Positions 35,133-46,688 of a stretch of 64,000 bases of DNA are shown in pieces. Location of the stretch: NCBI RefSeq assembly GCF_018324205.1, contig NZ_AP023356.1:6697501-6761500 (forward strand), read 5' to 3'. A model generated the notes under the pieces. It was not told the DNA's origin. It saw only the letters and a list, made by a program, of their open reading frames with translations, and did no database searches. The translations under genes and the position numbers were made by a program. The DNA is from Actinoplanes ianthinogenes. Lineage in GTDB: Bacteria > Actinomycetota > Actinomycetes > Mycobacteriales > Micromonosporaceae. Position 1 is the stretch's first letter. The number at the start of each line of letters is the position of its first letter.

Positions 35133-35231
35133 CTCGATCCGGCGAGCGGCGCGTAAGCGCACCTCACACCGTGGGGGGCCGACTGCCCGGGTCTGCGCCG
35201 GGGTTCAGGTGACTCTGGCAGAATCCGGACG

Positions 35232-37028
35232 GTGCGTGCGGCGGAAGAGATGCTCGAGGAGCGGGACGAGGCGGTCCCCGCCACGGTCCGGACGGGGTTC
35301 GGCGGGTGGCGGCGGAGCGATCTCTGGGCGCTGCTGGGATTCGTGGCGCTGGCCGTCCTGGTGATGATCCGGCTGTGGGTCGACCCGAACGGGCGGGTGC
35401 TCGACGGGAACGACGACGACCACGGGATCTTCCTGTTCATGCTGGCGCACGGCGAGCGGGTGATCTTCGACGGGGCGCCGCCGTTCTTCGAGTCACACTT
35501 CAACGCGCCGGTCGGCGTCAACATGATGGCGAACACCGCGATCCTGGCGCTGAGCCTGCCGCTCGCCCCGGTCACCCACTTCCTGGGCGGCGGCGTCTCG
35601 GTCGCGATCATCCTCACCTTCGGCCTGGCCGGCACCGCGGCGGCCTGGTACTGGCTGTTCGCCCGGCACCTGGTGCGCAGCCGCCGCGCGGCGCTGATCG
35701 GGGCGCTCTGGTGCGGTTTCGGGCCGACGATGATCTCGCACGCCAACGGGCATCTGAACTTCGTCAACCAGTACCTGGTGCCGTTCATCGTCTGGCAGGT
35801 GCTGCGGCTGCGCGAGCCGGGCCGGGCGGTGCGCGGCGGGATCACGCTGGGTCTGCTGATCCTGCTCCAGATCTTCATCAACGAGGAGACGCTGCTCTTC
35901 ACGGCGCTCACGCTGGGCGTCTTCGTGCTCTCCTACGCGATCATGCGGCCGGCCGAGGCACGGGCGACGGCGCGGCGGTTCCTGGCCGGGCTCGGGGTGG
36001 CCGCCGGGACCACGCTGGCGCTGGCCGGATACCCGTTGTGGTACCAGTTCTTCGGCCCGGGCAACTATCACGGGCAGCCGTTCGCGCCGACCGAGTTCGT
36101 CACCGACCTGCTGGCGCTGGGCGCCTACCCGCGGCAGTCGGTGGCCGGGATCGACGCGGTGACCGAGCGGCTGAGCGTGAGCGCCACCGAGGACAACACG
36201 TTCTTCGGCCCGATCGGCCTGCTGATGATCATCGTGTCGCTGCGGATGCTGTGGCAGAACGCGGCGGCCCGGTCCGCGGCGATCGCCGGGCTGGTCCTGC
36301 TGCTCGCCTCGATGGGCCCGCGCCTGCAGGTCGCCGGGGTCAGGACCGCGATCCCGCTCCCGTTCGGCCTGATCAGCCACGTGCCGGTGATCGACCTGGT
36401 GAGCGTCAGCCGGTTCGCCATGGTGCCGGCCACCATCGCCGGGATCCTGCTCGCGCTGGCCGCCGACAAGATCGACGACTACTCGCCGGTGCGCCGCCGC
36501 CGGTTCTGGGCCGGCATGACGCTGGCGCTGGTCCCGCTCTTCCCGACCCCGGCGCCGGTGGTCCAGGGCGACCCGCTGCCCGAGTTCCTGACCGCGGGCA
36601 CCTGGAAGCAGTACGTGCCGGAGGGCCGGACCCTGGTGCCGGTGCCGCTGCCGGAGGTGACGACCGGGCGGACCGCGCAGCGCTGGGCCACCCTGGAGAA
36701 CCTGGACTTCGCAGTGCCGCGCGGCTACTTCATGGGCCCGGCCAACCCGCCCGACGACCGCACCGGGTCGTGGCGGGCGCCGGTCCGGCCGACGTCCGAG
36801 CTGCTCGCCATGGTGCAGGCCACCGGGATCCGCCCGGTCATCAGCGAGGGGGAGCGCGAACAGATCCGCGCCGACCTGGTCTATTGGCGGGCGGCGGTGG
36901 TCGTGCTGATCCCACAGGCGCCGAACGTGGCGGCGCTGCGGGCGACGCTGACCGACGCCCTCGGGAAGCCGCAGCTGGTCGGCGGCGTGGAGATCTGGGA
37001 CGTACGCGCCCTGGTGGGCGTCGGGTAA
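35232..37028 (+). CDS. Large polytopic membrane protein, glycosyltransferase-like
   Basis: This 598-residue protein has about ten to eleven membrane spans. The first is at residues 32-48. An external loop with acidic motif DGNDDDHGIF (about 58-67) follows, as in GT-C lipid-linked glycosyltransferases, and there is a C-terminal extracytoplasmic domain of about 150 residues after the last span. Related actinobacterial proteins are uncharacterised, and I cannot name a substrate. The start is GTG without a strong SD. Base composition matches its neighbours. Confidence 0.65.
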   Translation: MRAAEEMLEERDEAVPATVRTGFGGWRRSDLWALLGFVALAVLVMIRLWVDPNGRVLDGNDDDHGIFLFMLAHGERVIFDGAPPFFESHFNAPVGVNMMANTAILALSLPLAPVTHFLGGGVSVAIILTFGLAGTAAAWYWLFARHLVRSRRAALIGALWCGFGPTMISHANGHLNFVNQYLVPFIVWQVLRLREPGRAVRGGITLGLLILLQIFINEETLLFTALTLGVFVLSYAIMRPAEARATARRFLAGLGVAAGTTLALAGYPLWYQFFGPGNYHGQPFAPTEFVTDLLALGAYPRQSVAGIDAVTERLSVSATEDNTFFGPIGLLMIIVSLRMLWQNAAARSAAIAGLVLLLASMGPRLQVAGVRTAIPLPFGLISHVPVIDLVSVSRFAMVPATIAGILLALAADKIDDYSPVRRRRFWAGMTLALVPLFPTPAPVVQGDPLPEFLTAGTWKQYVPEGRTLVPVPLPEVTTGRTAQRWATLENLDFAVPRGYFMGPANPPDDRTGSWRAPVRPTSELLAMVQATGIRPVISEGEREQIRADLVYWRAAVVVLIPQAPNVAALRATLTDALGKPQLVGGVEIWDVRALVGVG

Positions 37029-37044
37029 CGAGGCGGGCGGGCTC

Positions 37045-37061
37045 CGGGCGTACCGGAAGCC
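37045..37061. repeat. Dispersed intergenic word, copy GGGCGTACCGGAAGCC
   Basis: It lies 17 nt after the membrane-protein stop and is preceded by GGCGGGCGGGCTCC, as in the 62.0 kb copy. Confidence 0.6.
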
Positions 37062-37214
37062 GGGGGTTGGCGGGGAGCGGACCCGGTGCGTGGGGGCGGT
37101 CCGGTGGGGAGCGGGCCGGATAGGCTGGGGGGTCCCTCGCCCGAGTGACGTTCGGGCGTCCGCTTTGCGGGAATGTCCGTCATGTGAGCGGCGCTGCACC
37201 TGTGTCGACGGAAA

Positions 37215-37237
37215 TTGTCATACCCCGTCGCTAGAGT
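37215..37237 (+). promoter_or_regulatory. DNA-damage (PafBC-type) promoter of uvrA
   Basis: TTGTCATAC, 8 nt, then TAGAGT is a full match to the RecA-independent damage consensus. The -10 ends 39 nt before the GTG of uvrA, leaving a leader of about 33 nt with GGAGAGG as ribosome site. Confidence 0.8.
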
Positions 37238-37276
37238 GTTCGCCGTCTTTCAAACACCTGTACGGAGAGGCTAGTA

Positions 37277-40234
<2,958 letters not shown>

Positions 40235-40256
40235 ACCCCTTTTCCGTACGCGATGA

Positions 40257-40285
40257 GCGGCCGTCTCCCGCCGGGAGGCGGCCGC
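40257..40285 (+). terminator. Hairpin terminator of uvrA
   Basis: A 13-bp stem (GCGGCCGTCTCCC with GGGAGGCGGCCGC, one G-T pair) with a 3-nt loop lies 22 nt after the stop. A TTTTCCGTACGCG word lies just before it. Confidence 0.75.
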
Positions 40286-40360
40286 CGCTGCTCGGCGGGG
40301 GGAACCGGACCGCCCGCCGGTGGTGTCTTCAAGTCGAGCGGCCGTACTGCGCCACCTCGG

Positions 40361-40382
40361 GAAATTTGATTTTAGAAATTTC
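40361..40382. promoter_or_regulatory. AT-rich dyad upstream of the Rieske gene
   Basis: GAAATTT and AAATTTC flank 8 nt (GATTTTAG). A 22-bp stretch with 2 G and 2 C in a genome of more than 70 percent GC is striking. It lies about 210 nt before the Rieske start and could be an operator or UP-type element. TAGGGT near 40419 is a candidate -10. Confidence 0.4.
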
Positions 40383-40589
40383 TTAGGTGACTCATAACGA
40401 CGCCGCCGCCTCGATCTCCTAGGGTCGAGCCCAGCAAACGGTCGTGCGAATGCGCACGAAACGGGGGAAGACGCCACCGCTCGAGGTGGTTAATCTCGCC
40501 GCACGCATGAACCGATCGCGGTGGCAGCCGCGTACTCACGGGCGACTCCGCGTGACTTCGGGCGCGGACCAGGTACTGGAGGGCGATAC

Positions 40590-41123
40590 ATGACTGACGT
40601 GCAGACGGGAACCGGCGCCGACAACCGGACCGAGGAGGCGGGCACGACATCCACCCGCCGCGTCGTCCTGCTGGGCGCCGGTGGCCTCGGCGCCGCCGCG
40701 GTCCTGACCGCCTGCGGCACCGCCACCAGCGGCACGCACCCGAACGGCTCCGACTTCGCCAAGGACCCGGCCCCGGCCGGCAGCGAGGGCGCGGCGGCCG
40801 GCAGCACCGGTGGCGGCGGCAAGAGCGGCGGCGGTGCGGCCGGAGCATCCCTCGCGCTGGTCGCCGACGTGCCCTCGGGCGGTGGCATCATCGCCGGCGA
40901 CTACGTCATCACGCAGCCCAAGCAGGGCACCTTCAAGGCGTTCAGCAAGATCTGCACCCACCAGGGCTGCGAGGTCAGCACGGTGAAGGACGGCACCATC
41001 AACTGCCCGTGCCACGGCGCCAAGTTCTCCATCGAGGACGGCTCGGTGCAGGGCGGCCCGGCGCCGAAGCCGCTGCCGGAGACCAAGGTCAAGGTCGACG
41101 GCGACAACATCGTCGCGGCCTGA
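40590..41123 (+). CDS. Rieske [2Fe-2S] lipoprotein with Tat-type signal
   Basis: This 177-residue exported protein has a twin-arginine signal (STRRVVLLGAGG, R23-R24) that ends in the lipobox LTAC with Cys42, so it is a Tat-exported lipoprotein. A Gly/Ser/Ala linker leads to a Rieske domain. Cluster ligands are C122-x-H124 and C139-xx-H142, with the disulfide pair C127 and C141 (CTHQGC and CPCHG). It is not beside cytochrome bc1 genes, so a stand-alone electron carrier role is likely. An upstream in-frame start is rejected because GGAGGG lies 8 nt before this ATG. Confidence 0.88.
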   Translation: MTDVQTGTGADNRTEEAGTTSTRRVVLLGAGGLGAAAVLTACGTATSGTHPNGSDFAKDPAPAGSEGAAAGSTGGGGKSGGGAAGASLALVADVPSGGGIIAGDYVITQPKQGTFKAFSKICTHQGCEVSTVKDGTINCPCHGAKFSIEDGSVQGGPAPKPLPETKVKVDGDNIVAA

Positions 41124-41203
41124 GCGCTCGTCCGTCGCGCTCGCGCGCACAGGCCGGAGATCCGGCGCCGTGGCGGCGGCACCGGACCTCCGGTCGGGCA
41201 ATT

Positions 41204-41226
41204 CTGTCAGTCCCACGCACTAGTGT
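41204..41226 (+). promoter_or_regulatory. DNA-damage (PafBC-type) promoter of uvrC
   Basis: CTGTCAGTC, 8 nt, then TAGTGT fits the RecA-independent damage consensus, including the AGT that follows TGTC. The -10 ends 7 nt before the GTG at 41234, predicting a leaderless uvrC mRNA and fixing that start. Confidence 0.78.
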
Positions 41227-41233
41227 TGTGGTT

Positions 41234-43222
41234 GTGCCAGACCCGTCCACTTATCGTCCGGCGCCCGGTACCATTCCCGACGCTCCGGGCGTCTACCGCT
41301 TCCGCGATCCGGCCGGCCGGGTGATCTATGTCGGCAAGGCCAAGAGCCTGCGTAACCGGCTGAATTCCTACTTCGCCGACACCTGGTCGCTGCACCCGCG
41401 CACCCAGCAGATGGTCACCACGGCCGGCTCGGTCGACTGGGTGACGGTCGGCACCGAGGTCGAGGCGCTCCAGCTGGAGTTCTCCTGGATCAAGGAGTTC
41501 GACCCCCGCTTCAACGTGAAGTATCGGGACGACAAGTCGTATCCGTTCCTCGCCGTCACGCTGAACGAGGAGTTCCCCCGCCTCCAGGTGATGCGCGGCG
41601 CCAAGCGCAAGGGCGTCCGCTACTTCGGTCCCTACTCGCACGCCTGGGCCATCCGCGAGACCCTCGACCTGCTGCTCCGGGTCTTCCCGGCGCGGACCTG
41701 CTCGACCGGCGTCTTCAAGCGGGCCGGCCAGATCGGCCGCCCCTGCCTGCTGGGCTACATCGGCAAGTGCTCCGCCCCGTGCACCGGCCAGGTCAGCGCC
41801 GAGCAGCACCGGGCGATCGTCGACGACTTCTGCGACTTCATGGCCGGCCGCACCGACGCGTTCGTGAAACGGCTGGAGCGCGACATGCTGGCCGCCTCCG
41901 AGGAGCTGGAGTTCGAGCGCGCGGCCCGGCTGCGTGACGACATCGCGGCGCTGCGCCGGGCCATGGAGAAACAGACCGTCGTGCTCGGCGACGGCACCGA
42001 CGCCGACGTGGTCGCCTTCGCCGAGGACCCGCTTGAGGCCGCCGTCCAGGTCTTCCACGTCCGCGACGGCCGGGTCCGCGGCCAGCGCGGCTGGGTGGTG
42101 GAGAAGGTGGAGGATCTCTCCACCGGCGACCTGGTCCACCACTTCTGCACGCAGATGTACGGCGAGTCGGCCGGCGAGACCGACGTCCCCCGCGAGCTGC
42201 TGGTGCCGGCCCTGCCGGACGACGCCGACGCGCTCGCCGACTGGCTCTCCCAGCGGCGGGGCAGCCGGGTCAGCCTCCGCGTGCCGCAGCGCGGCGACAA
42301 GGTCGGCCTGATGGAGACGGTCGCGCGGAACGCCGGTCAGGCCCTGCAGCGGCACAAGCTGAGCCGGGCCGGTGACCTCACCATCCGGAACAAGGCGCTG
42401 GAGGAGATCGCCGAGGCGCTCGGGCTGGAGTCGGCGCCCCTGCGCATCGAGTGTTATGACGTCTCGCACATCCAGGGCACCGACGTGGTCGCCTCGATGG
42501 TGGTGTTCGAGGACGGCCTGGCCCGCAAGTCGGAGTATCGGCGGTTCGCCGTGCGGGGCAACGCGGACGGCAGCGGACTGGACGACCTTGCCGCGATGAG
42601 CGAGGTGATGCGACGGCGGTTCGCCCGCTACAAGGCGCAGGCGGGCGCGGACGCGCCGCGGGACCAGCCGGAGCCCACCGCGGAGGAGACCGGTGAGGCG
42701 ACCGGCGAGCTGGAGACAGCGGAGCTGCCCGGGATCGATCCTCTGACCGGCAAGCCGCGGCGGTTCGCGTACCCACCTCAGCTGATCGTCGTCGACGGTG
42801 GTCAGCCGCAGGTGAACGCGGTCGCCACGGTGCTCGCCGACATGGGCATCACGGATGTGGCGCTGTGCGGCCTGGCGAAGCGGCTGGAGGAGGTGTGGCT
42901 GCCCGGCGACGACTTCCCGGTCATCCTGCCGCGCACGTCGGAGTCGCTCTACCTGCTGCAACGCGTGCGGGACGAGGCACACCGGTTCGCCATCACGTTC
43001 CACCGGCAGCGGCGGTCGAAACGGATGACCGAGTCCGCCCTGGATACCGTCGCCGGGCTGGGGGAGACCCGGCGCAAGGCGCTGATGCGGCACTTCGGAT
43101 CGGTGAAGCGGCTCGCCGCGGCCACCCCGGAGGAGATCATCGAGGTGCCGGGGATCGGCCGTCGGACCGCCGAGGCGGTGCTGGCCGCGCTGAACGGCGA
43201 GGCGACTCCGGAGAAGGGGTGA
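41234..43222 (+). CDS. uvrC: Excinuclease ABC subunit C
   Basis: This 662-residue dual-incision nuclease belongs to excision repair. The GIY-YIG domain is at about residues 14-95 (GVYRFRDPAGRVIYVGKAKSLRNRL). A UVR domain that binds UvrB is near 205-240 (ERDMLAASEELEFERAARLRDD). The RNase H-like C-nuclease has IECYDVSHIQGTDVV, followed by VVDGGQPQVNAV. The C-terminal helix-hairpin-helix pair contains LMRHFGSVKRLAAATPEEIIEVPGIG. A roughly 30-residue insertion near 475-500 is acidic and lineage-specific. The GTG start is set by the damage promoter. Confidence 0.97.
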   Translation: MPDPSTYRPAPGTIPDAPGVYRFRDPAGRVIYVGKAKSLRNRLNSYFADTWSLHPRTQQMVTTAGSVDWVTVGTEVEALQLEFSWIKEFDPRFNVKYRDDKSYPFLAVTLNEEFPRLQVMRGAKRKGVRYFGPYSHAWAIRETLDLLLRVFPARTCSTGVFKRAGQIGRPCLLGYIGKCSAPCTGQVSAEQHRAIVDDFCDFMAGRTDAFVKRLERDMLAASEELEFERAARLRDDIAALRRAMEKQTVVLGDGTDADVVAFAEDPLEAAVQVFHVRDGRVRGQRGWVVEKVEDLSTGDLVHHFCTQMYGESAGETDVPRELLVPALPDDADALADWLSQRRGSRVSLRVPQRGDKVGLMETVARNAGQALQRHKLSRAGDLTIRNKALEEIAEALGLESAPLRIECYDVSHIQGTDVVASMVVFEDGLARKSEYRRFAVRGNADGSGLDDLAAMSEVMRRRFARYKAQAGADAPRDQPEPTAEETGEATGELETAELPGIDPLTGKPRRFAYPPQLIVVDGGQPQVNAVATVLADMGITDVALCGLAKRLEEVWLPGDDFPVILPRTSESLYLLQRVRDEAHRFAITFHRQRRSKRMTESALDTVAGLGETRRKALMRHFGSVKRLAAATPEEIIEVPGIGRRTAEAVLAALNGEATPEKG

Positions 43223-43322
43223 ACTCCGCCGGACACCCTGTCCGGCGGCTGTCCGGGTACTCATCGGACTACCATGTTGTGTCCGTTCGCGAGGTGCGGG
43301 CGAAGCGACGCGGGAGGCGTGC

Positions 43323-44237
43323 GTGACGGAAGCGATGCCCGAGTTCGGCACCGACGACGTGGTCGACCCGGACGAGGCCGGTACCGATCTGGTGGTGGTC
43401 ACCGGGCTGTCCGGTGGTGGCCGCAGCACGGTGGCCCGGGCCCTGGAGAACGTCGGGTTCTACGTGGTCGACAATCTGCCCCAGGCGCTGATGCTGGAGA
43501 TGGCCGAGCTGGCCTTCGCGGCCGGCGGCGCGGCCCGGCGGACCGCGATGGTGCTGGACGTGCGCAGCCGCGCGTTCTCCACCGACCTGGCCGGTGCGGT
43601 GCGCGCCCTCAAGGAGCGCGGCTTCTCGCCGCGCGTGGTCTTCGTGGACGCCGACGACGAGGTGCTGATCCGGCGCTTCGAGTCGGTCCGCCGCTCGCAC
43701 CCGCTCCAGGGCGACGGCCGGCTGGCCGACGGGATCGCCGCCGAGCGCAAGCTGCTCGAGGAGGCCCGCGAGCAGGCCGACGTGATCATCGACACCAGCC
43801 ACCTGAACGTGAATCAGCTGCGCCGCCGGGTGGAGGAGCTGTTCGGCGGGGAGGACGCCCGCAAACTGCGGATCACCGTGCTCTCCTTCGGCTTCAAGTA
43901 CGGCCTGCCCCCGGACGCCGACTACGTGCTCGACGCCCGCTTCCTGCCGAACCCGTTCTGGGTCCCGGAGCTGCGCGAGCACACCGGCCTGGAGGAGGGC
44001 GTGAGCAGTTACGTGCTGGGCCAGGAGGGCGCCACCGACTTCGTGGCGACCTACGCCGGCCTGATCGCGGCCACCGCGCCGGGCTTCGAGCGGGAGGGCA
44101 AGCGCTATCTGACGGTCGCGATCGGGTGCACCGGTGGGAAACACCGGAGCGTGGCGATAACCGAGGAGTTGACTTCGCGGCTGAGCGCCATGCGCCTCTC
44201 GGCGCACGCCTCGCACCGCGACCTGGGGCGCGAGTGA
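43323..44237 (+). CDS. rapZ: RapZ/YvcJ-family nucleotide-binding protein
   Basis: This 304-residue P-loop protein has Walker A GLSGGGRST (28-36), in which Arg34 replaces the usual Lys, as in several actinobacterial members. VDNLP and DVRSRAF follow. The C-terminal domain carries SFGFKYGLPPDADYVLDARFLPNPFWVPELR and IGCTGGKHRSV. In E. coli RapZ binds the GlmZ/GlmY RNAs; in Gram-positives the role is less clear. A 100-nt gap separates it from uvrC. Its stop overlaps the yvcK start by 4 bp, starting the conserved rapZ-yvcK-whiA group. Confidence 0.94.
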   Translation: MTEAMPEFGTDDVVDPDEAGTDLVVVTGLSGGGRSTVARALENVGFYVVDNLPQALMLEMAELAFAAGGAARRTAMVLDVRSRAFSTDLAGAVRALKERGFSPRVVFVDADDEVLIRRFESVRRSHPLQGDGRLADGIAAERKLLEEAREQADVIIDTSHLNVNQLRRRVEELFGGEDARKLRITVLSFGFKYGLPPDADYVLDARFLPNPFWVPELREHTGLEEGVSSYVLGQEGATDFVATYAGLIAATAPGFEREGKRYLTVAIGCTGGKHRSVAITEELTSRLSAMRLSAHASHRDLGRE

Positions 44238-45268
44238 CGGCCCCGGCCCGGCCGATCCGGGTGGTGGCGTTCGGCGGTGGCCACGGGCTGAGCGCCTCGC
44301 TGCGGGCGCTGCGGCACGCGGCGAGAGAGCTGCCGCTGGACATCACCGCGATCGTCACGGTCGGCGACGACGGTGGCTCCAGCGGCCGGCTGCGGGTCGA
44401 GCGGGACGCGCTGCTGCCCCCGGGCGACCTGCGCCAGGCGCTCGCCGCGCTGGCCGACGATCACCCGCACGCGCAGCTCACGGCCACCCTGATGCAGCAC
44501 CGGTTCGTGGCGATGTCCCCGCCCGACGGCGCCGCGCCGCCGCCGGTGCTGCGCGGCCCGCGGATCGAGCGCCGCGCCGACCGCAGCAAGGACACCCTGG
44601 CCGGGCACGCGGTCGGCAACCTGCTGCTGCTCGGGCTGATGGAGATGCTCGGCGACCCGGTGCGGGCCCTGGACCACGCGGCCGCGATGGTCGGCGCGCG
44701 CGGCCGGGTGCTGCCGATGGCGCTGCACGCGGTCGGCATCGAGGCGGACGTCATCGACGGGGCCGGCCGGCGCTCGACCATCCGCGGCCAGCACTCGGTG
44801 GCGGTCGTCGACGGCCGGGTGGAGGCGGTGCGGCTGGAGCCGGCCGACCCGCCGGCCTGCCCGCAGGCCGTGGAGGCGGTCGGCGCGGCCGACTGGCTGA
44901 TCTTCGGGCCGGGCAGCTGGTACACCAGCGTGCTGCCGCACCTGCTGGTGCCCGGCCTGGCCCGGGCGATCGTGGCGAGCCCGGCCCGCCGGCTGGTCAC
45001 CCTGAACCTGGGCACCGACAAGGAGACGCACGGTCTCTCCGCGGCCGGTCACCTCGGCACGCTGCACGGTTACCTGCCGTCGCTGCGGGTCGACACGGTG
45101 CTGGCCGACGAGAAATGGGCAGGCGAACCCGAACCGGTACGCGTCGCCGCTCAGCGGATGGGAGCCGAGCTGGTGCTGGCACCCGTCGCCGTTGCGGACG
45201 GGAGCCCACGGCATGATCCTGAGGCACTGGGTGTTGCACTGGTGCCAGTATTGGGCGCCGCTCGTTAA
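44234..45268 (+). CDS. yvcK: Gluconeogenesis factor YvcK/CofD-like protein
   Basis: This 344-residue protein of the YvcK/CuvA family is related to CofD and binds UDP-sugars. It has VVAFGGGHGLSASLRALR (residues 9-26), TVGDDGGSSGRLR, PPGDLRQALAAL, HAVGNLLLLGLMEM and the late FGPGSWYTSVLPHLLVPG. In mycobacteria and Bacillus it links carbon metabolism and cell-wall precursor supply. The GTG start overlaps rapZ in GTGA. It is followed by whiA 56 nt downstream. Confidence 0.94.
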   Translation: MTAPARPIRVVAFGGGHGLSASLRALRHAARELPLDITAIVTVGDDGGSSGRLRVERDALLPPGDLRQALAALADDHPHAQLTATLMQHRFVAMSPPDGAAPPPVLRGPRIERRADRSKDTLAGHAVGNLLLLGLMEMLGDPVRALDHAAAMVGARGRVLPMALHAVGIEADVIDGAGRRSTIRGQHSVAVVDGRVEAVRLEPADPPACPQAVEAVGAADWLIFGPGSWYTSVLPHLLVPGLARAIVASPARRLVTLNLGTDKETHGLSAAGHLGTLHGYLPSLRVDTVLADEKWAGEPEPVRVAAQRMGAELVLAPVAVADGSPRHDPEALGVALVPVLGAAR

Positions 45269-45324
45269 TTACTGGCGTAGTGCGGCACACAATGTCCAGA
45301 TCCGGCGCATGAGGTGACAACACG

Positions 45325-46305
45325 ATGGCGATGACGGCAGCGGTCAAGGACGAGCTGAGCCGGGTCGACGTGCCCAAGCCCTGCTGTCGCCGGGCGGAGA
45401 TGGCCTCCCTGCTCCGGTTCGCCGGCGGGTTGCACATCGTCTCCGGCCGGGTCGTCGTGGAGGCCGAGCTGGACACCGGCGCGGTCGCCCGGCGCCTGCG
45501 CCGGGAGATCGCCGACGTGTACGGGTACCCCAGCGAGGTGCACGTGCTCGCCTCCGGTGGCCTGCGCAAGGGCAGCCACTACATCGTCCGGATCGTCAAG
45601 GACGGCGAGGCGCTCGCCCGGCAGACCGGCCTGCTCGACGTCCGGGGGCGCCCGGTCCGTGGCCTGCCGCCGCACGTGGTCTCGGCCAACGTGTGCTGCG
45701 CGGTCGCCGCGTGGCGGGGCGCGTTCATGGCGCACGGCTCGCTCACCGAGCCGGGCCGCTCCAGCGCGCTGGAGATCACCTGCCCGGGGCCGGAGGCGGC
45801 GCTCGCGCTGCGCGGCGCGGCCCGCCGGATCGGGATCACCGCCAAGGAGCGCGAGGTGCGCGGCGTGGACCGGGTGGTGATCAAGGACGGTGACGCGATC
45901 GCCGCGCTGCTCACCCGGATCGGTGCGCACTCCAGCGTGCTGGCCTGGGAGGAGCGGCGGGTGCGCCGCGAGGTGCGGGCCACCGCCAACCGCCTGGCGA
46001 ACTTCGACGACGCGAACCTGCGGCGCTCGGCGCGGGCCGCGGTGGCGGCGGCGGCCCGGGTCACCCGGGCACTGGAGATCCTCTCCGAGGACGCGCCGAA
46101 CCATCTGACCTCGGCCGGGCAGCTGCGGCTGGAGCACCGGCAGGCGTCGCTGGAGGAGCTGGGGGCGCTGGCCGACCCGCCGCTGACCAAGGACGCGATC
46201 GCGGGGCGGATCCGGCGGCTGCTGGCGCTGGCCGACAAGCGCGCCCGGGACCTCGGCATCCCCGACACGGAGGCGGCCGTCACCCCCGAGATGATGGCTT
46301 GTTAG
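45325..46305 (+). CDS. whiA: DNA-binding protein WhiA
   Basis: This 326-residue sporulation and division regulator conserved in Gram-positive bacteria has an N-terminal degenerate LAGLIDADG homing-endonuclease fold (residues about 20-200; CCRRAEMASLLRFAGGLH, ANVCCAVAAWRGAFMAHGSL). A C-terminal helix-turn-helix follows (about 225-310; LRLEHRQASLEELGALADPPLTKDAIAGRIRRLL). In Streptomyces it acts with WhiB in septation. It closes the rapZ-yvcK-whiA group. The GCCGT-7nt-ACGGC hairpin with TTTT at 46353-46373 is its likely terminator. Confidence 0.96.
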   Translation: MAMTAAVKDELSRVDVPKPCCRRAEMASLLRFAGGLHIVSGRVVVEAELDTGAVARRLRREIADVYGYPSEVHVLASGGLRKGSHYIVRIVKDGEALARQTGLLDVRGRPVRGLPPHVVSANVCCAVAAWRGAFMAHGSLTEPGRSSALEITCPGPEAALALRGAARRIGITAKEREVRGVDRVVIKDGDAIAALLTRIGAHSSVLAWEERRVRREVRATANRLANFDDANLRRSARAAVAAAARVTRALEILSEDAPNHLTSAGQLRLEHRQASLEELGALADPPLTKDAIAGRIRRLLALADKRARDLGIPDTEAAVTPEMMAC

Positions 46306-46349
46306 TCACCCGTTGAGGTGATCTGGCTCACCGGCTGGCCGGCGCGCTC

Positions 46350-46373
46350 CGGCCGTACCGTAAACGGCTTTTG
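46350..46373. terminator. whiA terminator formed by a copy of the dispersed word
   Basis: GCCGT-ACCGTAA-ACGGC followed by TTTTG is a short intrinsic terminator. The hairpin is itself a variant of the dispersed intergenic word (CCGGCCGTACCGTAAACGG). Confidence 0.55.
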
Positions 46374-46493
46374 ATCTTGTGTGGCATGCCGTGAGTCGCG
46401 GCCGTGGCCCGGCGCCGCGGTCGCGCTCGCGGTGATCCGGATTAGGTAACGTTCAGGTCGCGCCCCGCTGCGGTCGTGGCGGTGGGTCTCGGC

Positions 46494-46499
46494 TAGGGT
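46494..46499 (+). promoter_or_regulatory. -10 element upstream of gap leader ORF
   Basis: TAGGGT ends 5 nt before a GTG at 46505. No clear -35 is visible, as is common here. A second possible -10, CATAAT at 46655-46660, lies 28 nt before gap, within the loop of a 7-bp hairpin (CCGCCGG...CCGGCGG, 46645-46667). Confidence 0.45.
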
Positions 46500-46504
46500 C
46501 ACTG

Positions 46505-46612
46505 GTGACGGCGACGGTGCCGGCAGTTCGGCCGAACCCCGCTGTGACGCCGCCAATGTGTCTCTGCTGCGGCGACCTCGCTCCTTCGGGCGCGGCGGCC
46601 GGACGCCCCTAG
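46505..46612 (+). CDS. Putative leaderless cysteine-rich leader peptide upstream of gap
   Basis: The GTG at the predicted transcription start opens a 35-codon ORF whose middle reads PPMCLCCGDLAPSG. Three cysteines fall within four codons, and the ORF ends in TAG 76 nt before gap. Leaderless short ORFs with clustered Cys codons are known in mycobacteria as cysteine-responsive attenuators. The peptide is followed by a hairpin (46645-46667) ahead of gap. It could instead be a chance ORF, but the promoter spacing and the Cys cluster agree. Confidence 0.45.
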   Translation: MTATVPAVRPNPAVTPPMCLCCGDLAPSGAAAGRP

Positions 46613-46688
46613 TGCCTGCCTTGCACCGGCCGGCACGAGACCCTCCGCCGGTCGCATAATCCGGCGGACCGAAACGAGGAGACCACCT

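Noticed and set aside
41009..41233. Upstream extension of uvrC into the Rieske gene
   Set aside because: The damage promoter lies at 41204-41226, so the transcript starts after this stretch.
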